Source: Bacillota bacterium (lineage in GTDB: Bacteria; Bacillota; UBA5301; JAMCQP01). Taken from it: DNA of 64,000 nt. A program made the position numbers and the translations under genes. The notes beneath the pieces were generated by a model, which did not search any database, had not been told where the DNA came from, and was given only the letters and a program-made list of their open reading frames with translations. This document shows positions 59,057 through 64,000 of this stretch, piece by piece. The stretch's first letter is position 1, and every line of letters begins with the position of its first letter. Where the stretch lies: contig JAMCQP010000104.1 of assembly GCA_023381695.1 (NCBI GenBank), forward strand, positions 1-64,000, given 5' to 3'.

Positions 59057-59296
59057 ATGGATTGGCAGGAAAAGTATTTCCAAAAGCTTGACGAAAACGT
59101 CAATGATCTAAAAATCGGGTTGCAACAACTTGGCCAGCGTGTTGATGCGGTTTATCAAAGAATCGACACCGTAAATCAACGGTTGGACTCCGTGATCCAA
59201 CAACTCAGCGAAACCAACAAGTGGGTTATGGCGCTGGTGGTTACCACCATTTTGAGCGTGGTGGGCCTGGCCACCGGCCTTTTGCCGGTGCGCTGA
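59057..59296 (+). CDS. Small coiled-coil membrane protein, copy A
   Basis: 79 residues: MDWQEKYFQKLDENVNDLKI start, a heptad coiled coil (about 15-50), then one C-terminal membrane helix (VMALVVTTILSVVGLATGLL). Architecture resembles holin- or XhlA-type anchors and other small membrane scaffolds; no function is known to me. ATG 59057 is 8 bases after GGAGG; the frame opens 22 codons earlier without support. Followed by a longer paralogue. Confidence 0.7.
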   Translation: MDWQEKYFQKLDENVNDLKIGLQQLGQRVDAVYQRIDTVNQRLDSVIQQLSETNKWVMALVVTTILSVVGLATGLLPVR

Positions 59297-59376
59297 GCGC
59301 GAAAGGGGGACGGATTTTGCCGGAGATCGGTCTGCCTTTGCAGGAGGAAGCCGCTTCCAGGGAGAGTGATGATCAG

Positions 59377-59751
59377 ATGGACTGGCAGGAAAAATACTTT
59401 CAAAAGATTGGAGAGGGCATCGCCGATCTTAAAGCGGCCTTGCTGCGGCTGGAAGACAGGTTTGACGCCAGGTTTGAGCAATCCGAGAACAAGGTCAACG
59501 CCAGGTTTGGGCAGTCCGAAAGCAAAGTCAACGCCAGGTTCGACCAGCTCGAAAACAGGTTTGAAAACCGGCTCCGGCAGACAGAAACCCGCCTGGAAAA
59601 GTATATCGGAGAACGGGACGCCCAGAGACATCAAGAATTTCTAGCCCTCAACCAGCGGATGGACGAGATGAACAAATGGCTCATCGCCCTGGTGATTACC
59701 ATCATTCTTGGTGTGATGGGCCTGGCCACCGGCCTTCTACCGGTGCGCTGA
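59377..59751 (+). CDS. Small coiled-coil membrane protein, copy B (expanded)
   Basis: 124 residues. Shares the MDWQEKYFQK start and the GLATGLLPVR end with copy A, but carries extra helical repeats (units near FDARFEQSENK, VNARFGQSESK, VNARFDQLENR), about 11 residues each. ATG 59377 sits about 12 bases after GGAG. The gene pair arose by duplication with repeat expansion, likely a length-adjustable coiled-coil membrane anchor. It ends 70 bases from the convergent dehydrogenase gene. Confidence 0.7.
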   Translation: MDWQEKYFQKIGEGIADLKAALLRLEDRFDARFEQSENKVNARFGQSESKVNARFDQLENRFENRLRQTETRLEKYIGERDAQRHQEFLALNQRMDEMNKWLIALVITIILGVMGLATGLLPVR

Positions 59752-59764
59752 GCGATAGAGCAAA

Positions 59765-59812
59765 GCGCGGCAAAAGAAATCCCCTGCTACTTCTGGCCAT
59801 CCTCTGCCGCGC
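59765..59812. terminator. Possible bidirectional hairpin between convergent genes
   Basis: GCGCGGCA (59765-59772) pairs exactly with TGCCGCGC (59805-59812) with a 32-base loop. No T-run on either side, so termination is doubtful. Confidence 0.25.
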
Positions 59813-59821
59813 ACTACCCGT

Positions 59822-60781
59822 CTACGGCCTGATGATCACCTTTACCGCCCTGGGATCCGTATTGGCCGTCTCCACCGCCTCCTGGATCTTCTCCAGGGGG
59901 AATTCGTGAGTGATTAACGAGGTAAAATCCACACTCCCACGGGTCATGGCCGCCAGAATCCTGGGCACCCAGACGTGCCGCTCCTCGTTGGTATGGTGCA
60001 CCAGCCCCGTCGCCCGGATGTCAAAGCTGTCCTGGTGCCAGCGGGAGATGTTGAGGGTCACCGGCCGGGTGATCCAGCTGTAGAGCACCAGCTTGCCGTT
60101 ATGGCGCAAGGAAGCGGTCGCCCAGTTCATGGTGTCTTCGGCCCCCGCCGCCTCCACCGCCACCTCGACCCCTTTTCCTTCCGTCTTGTCCATGATGGCG
60201 GAAACCACATCCACCTTTCCCGGGTTGATGAGCACGTCGGCGCCCATCTTCCCGGCCATCTCCAGCCGCCCGTCGATCAGGTCCACGGCGATCATCCGGC
60301 TGGCGCCCATCTTCTTCAGGCACTGGATCATCACCAGCCCGGCAAAGCCCGTTCCAAAGACCGCCACCCGATCTCCCAGGGTAAGGCCGGATTGCATCGC
60401 CGAAAACATCGCGCAACCCAGCGGTTCCCCCAGGGAAGCCACGGTCATGTCCAGCCCGTCGGGGACGGGCTGAAGGCTGATCGCCGGCGCTGCAAAGTAG
60501 TCCGCAAAGGTGTTGTGCCAGCCGAAGCAGATCACCCTGTCACCCGGCTTGTACCCGCTTACGCGGCTTCCGACCTCCGCCACCGTCCCCCCGCCCTCAT
60601 GCCCGAGATAAAAGGGAAGCTTCGTGCCCGGCGGGTACTTGCCCTCAAAGTACATCTTATCCGAGCCGCACACTCCGGCGATGTGGGTCTTGACCAGAAC
60701 CTCGTCTTCATGCAATTCCAGCCGCCGTTCCGCGAGCTCAAGCCGTCCCGGCGCCTTCAAGACTGCAGAACGTGTTAACAT
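59822..60781 (-). CDS. Zinc-type medium-chain dehydrogenase lacking the structural-zinc loop
   Basis: 319 residues. Catalytic zinc ligands Cys38, His61-Glu62 and Glu119 are present (VCGSDK, LGHEGGG, SLGEPLGC), and FGTGFAGLVMIQCL is the NAD fold. The usual four-cysteine structural-zinc loop after the GDRV motif is missing: GDRVICFGWHNTFADYF runs straight on, which accounts for the short length. Probably oxidises a sugar alcohol or hydroxy acid brought by the adjacent Tct transporter. ATG 60781 follows GGAGG. Confidence 0.88.
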   Translation of the reverse strand: MLTRSAVLKAPGRLELAERRLELHEDEVLVKTHIAGVCGSDKMYFEGKYPPGTKLPFYLGHEGGGTVAEVGSRVSGYKPGDRVICFGWHNTFADYFAAPAISLQPVPDGLDMTVASLGEPLGCAMFSAMQSGLTLGDRVAVFGTGFAGLVMIQCLKKMGASRMIAVDLIDGRLEMAGKMGADVLINPGKVDVVSAIMDKTEGKGVEVAVEAAGAEDTMNWATASLRHNGKLVLYSWITRPVTLNISRWHQDSFDIRATGLVHHTNEERHVWVPRILAAMTRGSVDFTSLITHEFPLEKIQEAVETANTDPRAVKVIIRP

Positions 60782-60843
60782 CCGCTTCCTCCGTATTGTC
60801 CACCTTGTTCAGATGAGGTACACATCCCGAATTCCGCGGGCTC

Positions 60844-62385
60844 TCAAGCCTCGCCCGTTCCACCGCCGGCCTGAGCGCCGCCCGGGGTCCGCCGGTTCCG
60901 CGCATATTTCATCACCATGCCGATCACCGGGGCAATCAGGATGACCAGCGTGACCGTCATCAACGTTACCACAATCGGTTCACTGAAGAAGATCCCCAGG
61001 CTACCCCTGGACATCATCAGGGACTGGCGCAGGGTACGTTCGGTGTTCGAACCCAGCACCAGAGCCAGCACGATGGGCGCCGGCGGGTAGCCAAACTTCC
61101 TCATGAAGTAGCCGGCAATCCCAAAGCCCAGCATCACCCAGACGTCAAAGAGGTTGTTATTGGCGCTGTAGGAGCCCACCAGCGTGAAGACCACGATTAA
61201 CGGCATCAAGATGCTGATGGGGGTGCGCAGCACTGATACAAAGGCCGGGATCATCCCAATGTTCATGATCACCAAAATCACATTGCCGATATACATGCTG
61301 GCAATCAGGCCCCAGACCAGATCCGGGTTGGTGTCGAAGAGCAGTGGCCCCGGGCGCAGCCCGTACATCATCATGGCACCCATCAGGATGGCCGTGGTGG
61401 CCGAACTGGGAATCCCGAGCGTCAGAAGCGGGACCATGGCGGCCGCGGAAGCCGAGTTGTTGGCTGATTCCGGGCCGGCCACGCCCTCAATGGCGCCGTG
61501 TCCAAACTCCTCCGGGTGCTTGGAGAATTTCTTCTCCACCGCATAAGAGCCAAATGAGGCTAAAGTGGCGCCGGCGCCGGGCAGGATGCCAATAGCGAAG
61601 CCCACTACCGTCCCTCTGACGATCGCCCATTTGGAAGCCGCCCAGTCCGCGGCTTTCGGCCAGACATCCTTGAACTTCAGGCTGGCTTTCTGCATCTCCA
61701 TCTTCATCGGCCCCTCCATGGTCACCAGCACCTCGCTGATGCCAAAGAGGCCCATGGCCGCCGGCAGGAAATCGAAGCCGTTCAAAAGCTGCAGATTCCC
61801 CATGATGAACCGCGGCCGGCCGGTGATGGAATCCATGCCCACCATGGCCAGAAGCAGGCCGATGAGCGTCATCATGAAACCTTTCACCGAGTTGCCGCCG
61901 GAAAGGCTGGTCAGGGTCACCAGCCCCAGGAACATCAGGGCGAAATACTGGGGCGGGCCGAATTTCAGGGCAAATTCCGCCAGGATGGGCGAGATCAGGG
62001 TCAACAAGATCACCCCGAAGGTCCCCGCCACAAAGGAACCGATGGTGGCGATCCCCAGCGCCACGCCCGCCCTGCCCTTCAACGCCATCTGGTAGCCTTC
62101 CACCGCGGTCATTACCGAGGAGGATTCCCCGGGAACGTTGATCAGCACCGAGGTGATGGTCCCGCCGTACATGGCGCCGTAGTAGATCCCCGCCAGCATG
62201 ATCATGGCCGTGGTGGGGTTCATCCCGAAGGTCAGCGGCATCAGGATCGCCACGCCCGTCGGTGGCCCGATGCCGGGCAGAGCTCCGATAATCGTCCCCG
62301 CCAGCACCCCAAAGAGCGCAAACAGCAAGTTGAGAGGGGTGATGGCGATGGAAAAGCCCATTAACAGGTTATGGAAAACTTCCAC
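60844..62385 (-). CDS. Tripartite tricarboxylate transporter large permease (TctA)
   Basis: 513 residues with about a dozen hydrophobic segments and the family hallmarks GALPGIGPPTGVAILMPLTFGM and GILPGAGATLASFGSYAVEKKFSKHPEEFGHGAIEGVAGPESANN. Moves a carboxylate by a cation gradient using the TctC binding protein. GTG start (62383-62385) follows AGGGGTGATATA. The substrate may be citrate, another di/tricarboxylate or a hydroxy acid. Confidence 0.95.
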   Translation of the reverse strand: MEVFHNLLMGFSIAITPLNLLFALFGVLAGTIIGALPGIGPPTGVAILMPLTFGMNPTTAMIMLAGIYYGAMYGGTITSVLINVPGESSSVMTAVEGYQMALKGRAGVALGIATIGSFVAGTFGVILLTLISPILAEFALKFGPPQYFALMFLGLVTLTSLSGGNSVKGFMMTLIGLLLAMVGMDSITGRPRFIMGNLQLLNGFDFLPAAMGLFGISEVLVTMEGPMKMEMQKASLKFKDVWPKAADWAASKWAIVRGTVVGFAIGILPGAGATLASFGSYAVEKKFSKHPEEFGHGAIEGVAGPESANNSASAAAMVPLLTLGIPSSATTAILMGAMMMYGLRPGPLLFDTNPDLVWGLIASMYIGNVILVIMNIGMIPAFVSVLRTPISILMPLIVVFTLVGSYSANNNLFDVWVMLGFGIAGYFMRKFGYPPAPIVLALVLGSNTERTLRQSLMMSRGSLGIFFSEPIVVTLMTVTLVILIAPVIGMVMKYARNRRTPGGAQAGGGTGEA

Positions 62386-62397
62386 TATATCACCCCT

Positions 62398-62847
62398 CTA
62401 AAATCCGAATACCCCCATGGGCAAGGGGACGAGCAGCCAGCGCTGGAAGATCAGGTAGACCGCCACCGGCGTGAGCAGCGATACCCCGATGACCCCCAGC
62501 CAGCTGTGTTTTTCTATGGTGAGCATCAGAAAGAGCATAAACAGGCCGATTGATAGCAGTATACCGGTGTACGGGATAATGAACACCGATATAACGGTAG
62601 CCCCTGCCATGGAAAGCACGCGTTTCAGCCCTTCCCGGCCGGGCAGCCACGCCCCGTTCTCCTGGCGCAAGATGGCCTGCGCCAGGAGGATCAGGGACGC
62701 TATGGCCAGCGCGATGGCCAGCCATAGCGGAAAGAACCCTGAACCGGGGGTAAACTCGGCCATATAGCCGAGCTTTAGCGACCCGGCCGCGAACGCGCCT
62801 GAAATGAACAGGCAGAGGGCAGCGATGATCATGTCCGCTGTTTTCAT
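62398..62847 (-). CDS. Tripartite tricarboxylate transporter small subunit (TctB)
   Basis: 149 residues with four hydrophobic segments (IIAALCLFISGAFAAGSL, WLAIALAIASLILLAQAIL and two later). Typical TctB size and position between TctC and TctA, 12 bases before the latter. ATG 62847 with GGAGG upstream. Confidence 0.88.
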   Translation of the reverse strand: MKTADMIIAALCLFISGAFAAGSLKLGYMAEFTPGSGFFPLWLAIALAIASLILLAQAILRQENGAWLPGREGLKRVLSMAGATVISVFIIPYTGILLSIGLFMLFLMLTIEKHSWLGVIGVSLLTPVAVYLIFQRWLLVPLPMGVFGF

Positions 62848-62867
62848 GTCGCGGCCCTACCTCCGTC

Positions 62868-63854
62868 CTACTTCAAAACTCCCAGATTCTTGAGGATCGC
62901 CTTGTACTCCGCTTCCTTGTCCTTCAGGAACTGAGCGTAAGCCTTGGAATCCATGTACTTCGGGGTCAGGAAATTGGCCTCGATGAAGTCCTTCTTCCAG
63001 GTGGGAGAATCGGTGAGCTTCTTCATGGCCTTTTCCAGAACCTTGCGCTCCGCATCCTTGATGCCGGGCGCCGCAAAGATGCCGCGCAGCATCTGCCAGT
63101 GCACATCGATCCCGTTCTCCTTCAGGGTGGGGATGTTGGGAGCCCCTTTAAGCCGCTCTCTGTTGGCCACCGCCAGAACGCGGACCTTCTTGGCCTCCAT
63201 CTGAGACATCGCCTCGTTGGGGTTGGCCCACACCACATCCAGATGACCGCCCAAAAGCGCGGTCATCACCTCGCCGCCGCTCTTGAAGGGGATGTAGTTG
63301 AACTGCACGCCGGCCTTTTGCGCAAAGATATCGGTCAGGATGCTGTCCTCGGAACCCACTTCGCTGCCGCCGAACTTGATGGTCTTGGGGGCGGCTTTGG
63401 CGGCGTTGACCAGTTCCTTGACGTTCTGGTACGGCGAGTCGTACCGGACCACCAGCATAAACTCATCCAGCGCCAGAAGCGCAATCGGGGTCAGTTTGGT
63501 CCAGTGCAGCACATCGGTGGAGCCCGTGGTGAGAGGCACGGTCAGCACCTGCGGCACCGCGGTCATGATCACGTAGGGATCGCCATTTTTGGTCTGGACA
63601 TAGCTCATCCCCACCGAACCGCTCCCGCCCGCCTTGTTGACCACCACCAGCGGCTGGGGAAGAATCCTCTCCTTGTCGTAGATGGCCGCGATCATTCTGG
63701 CCATATTGTCAGAACCGCCGCCCGGGTTAAAAGGCACCACAAATTCAATGGGCCGGGACGGATAGTCTGATTTGGCAAGGACACCACCGGCGAACATTCC
63801 GATGAAAAGCGCCACGAGAGTCAAGCCTGCCACTAAAAACCGCGACTTCTTCAA
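62868..63854 (-). CDS. Tripartite tricarboxylate transporter substrate-binding protein (TctC/Bug)
   Basis: 328 residues. Signal peptide (FLVAGLTLVALFIGMFAGGVLA), then Bug-family features: YPSRPIEFVVPFNPGGGSDNMAR, VNKAGGSGSVG, and IKFGGSEVGSEDSIL. Binds a carboxylate in the periplasm. TTG start (63852-63854) follows GGGAGG. First gene of this transporter cluster in the window. Confidence 0.92.
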   Translation of the reverse strand: MKKSRFLVAGLTLVALFIGMFAGGVLAKSDYPSRPIEFVVPFNPGGGSDNMARMIAAIYDKERILPQPLVVVNKAGGSGSVGMSYVQTKNGDPYVIMTAVPQVLTVPLTTGSTDVLHWTKLTPIALLALDEFMLVVRYDSPYQNVKELVNAAKAAPKTIKFGGSEVGSEDSILTDIFAQKAGVQFNYIPFKSGGEVMTALLGGHLDVVWANPNEAMSQMEAKKVRVLAVANRERLKGAPNIPTLKENGIDVHWQMLRGIFAAPGIKDAERKVLEKAMKKLTDSPTWKKDFIEANFLTPKYMDSKAYAQFLKDKEAEYKAILKNLGVLK

Positions 63855-63935
63855 AATTAAATCCTCCCTTCGTTTTTCCAGCGATCTCTTTCCAGCTATT
63901 TCATCATCAAACGCTGTGCGCGCGGACTTCCCGGC

Positions 63936-64000
63936 CTACGCCACCTCGTGCCGCCCCCTGGCGGCCAAAGCCTTGAGAAGTTGTTCCGCGCGAACAGGGT
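63936..64000 (-). CDS. C-terminal end of an unknown protein (partial)
   Basis: A minus-strand frame enters from the right edge and ends TAG at 63936-63938 after 20 codons (ending KALAARGRHEVA), with normal-looking composition. It is upstream of the Tct cluster and may belong to the same operon. No family can be named. Confidence 0.4.
   Translation of the reverse strand, partial: PVRAEQLLKALAARGRHEVA

Overview
The window looks like a chromosomal segment from an anaerobic, GC-rich member of the Bacillota that has an outer membrane (a diderm Clostridia, Negativicutes or Limnochordia type; inferred from gene content, no 16S is present). Bacillota-like traits are a phosphotransbutyrylase/butyrate kinase pair, a PucR-type regulator and a capsule tyrosine kinase separate from its Wzz partner. 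Outer-membrane traits are an OmpM-like protein (signal peptide, SLH domain, coiled coil, beta-barrel ending in Phe), an OstA/LptD-like barrel, a FadL-like barrel and a Wza-like export protein.

Region 1 (1-6.1 kb) is a pile-up of mobile elements: a truncated DDE transposase, an intact IS110-family transposase whose upstream end may encode a bridge RNA, a DUF6431-like/Mu-type DDE pair (one with an in-frame stop, one truncated), a tyrosine recombinase cut before its catalytic domain beside a 32-bp perfect palindrome, and an intact 539-residue conserved protein of unknown function flanked by repeats. This last unit abuts a 3'-truncated sugar epimerase.

Region 2 (6.1-30.6 kb) is an exopolysaccharide locus. 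A long leftward operon runs Wza, Wzz, BY-kinase, asparagine synthase, heparinase-like lyase, a two-domain oxidoreductase, methyltransferase, O-antigen ligase-type polymerase, two glycosyltransferases, DUF362 protein, B12/radical-SAM enzyme, glycosyltransferase, epimerase and a UDP-ManNAc dehydrogenase-type enzyme. To its left lie a rightward glycosyltransferase/methyltransferase pair and a leftward initiating sugar transferase. No flippase gene is visible.

Region 3 (30.6-35.4 kb) holds three secreted or outer-membrane proteins. Region 4 (35.5-41.4 kb) is the F1 part of ATP synthase (delta-alpha-gamma-beta-epsilon) without F0 genes directly upstream, preceded by a YqgF/RuvX-like gene.

Region 5 (41.4-54.0 kb) is one leftward run of ten genes: M20 amidohydrolase, sugar-type substrate-binding protein, cyclase-family amidase, ABC ATPase, ABC permease, DRE-TIM metallolyase, UxaA-type dehydratase, acyl kinase, phosphate acyltransferase and a PucR regulator. 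It reads as a self-contained uptake-to-ATP catabolic pathway whose substrate I cannot name; it is the best candidate for an undescribed system here.

Region 6 (54.1-59.8 kb) has the OmpM-like and FadL-like proteins and two tandem small coiled-coil membrane proteins read rightward from a good promoter. Region 7 (59.8-64 kb) is a tripartite tricarboxylate transporter (TctC-TctB-TctA) with a zinc-type dehydrogenase, cut by the window end.
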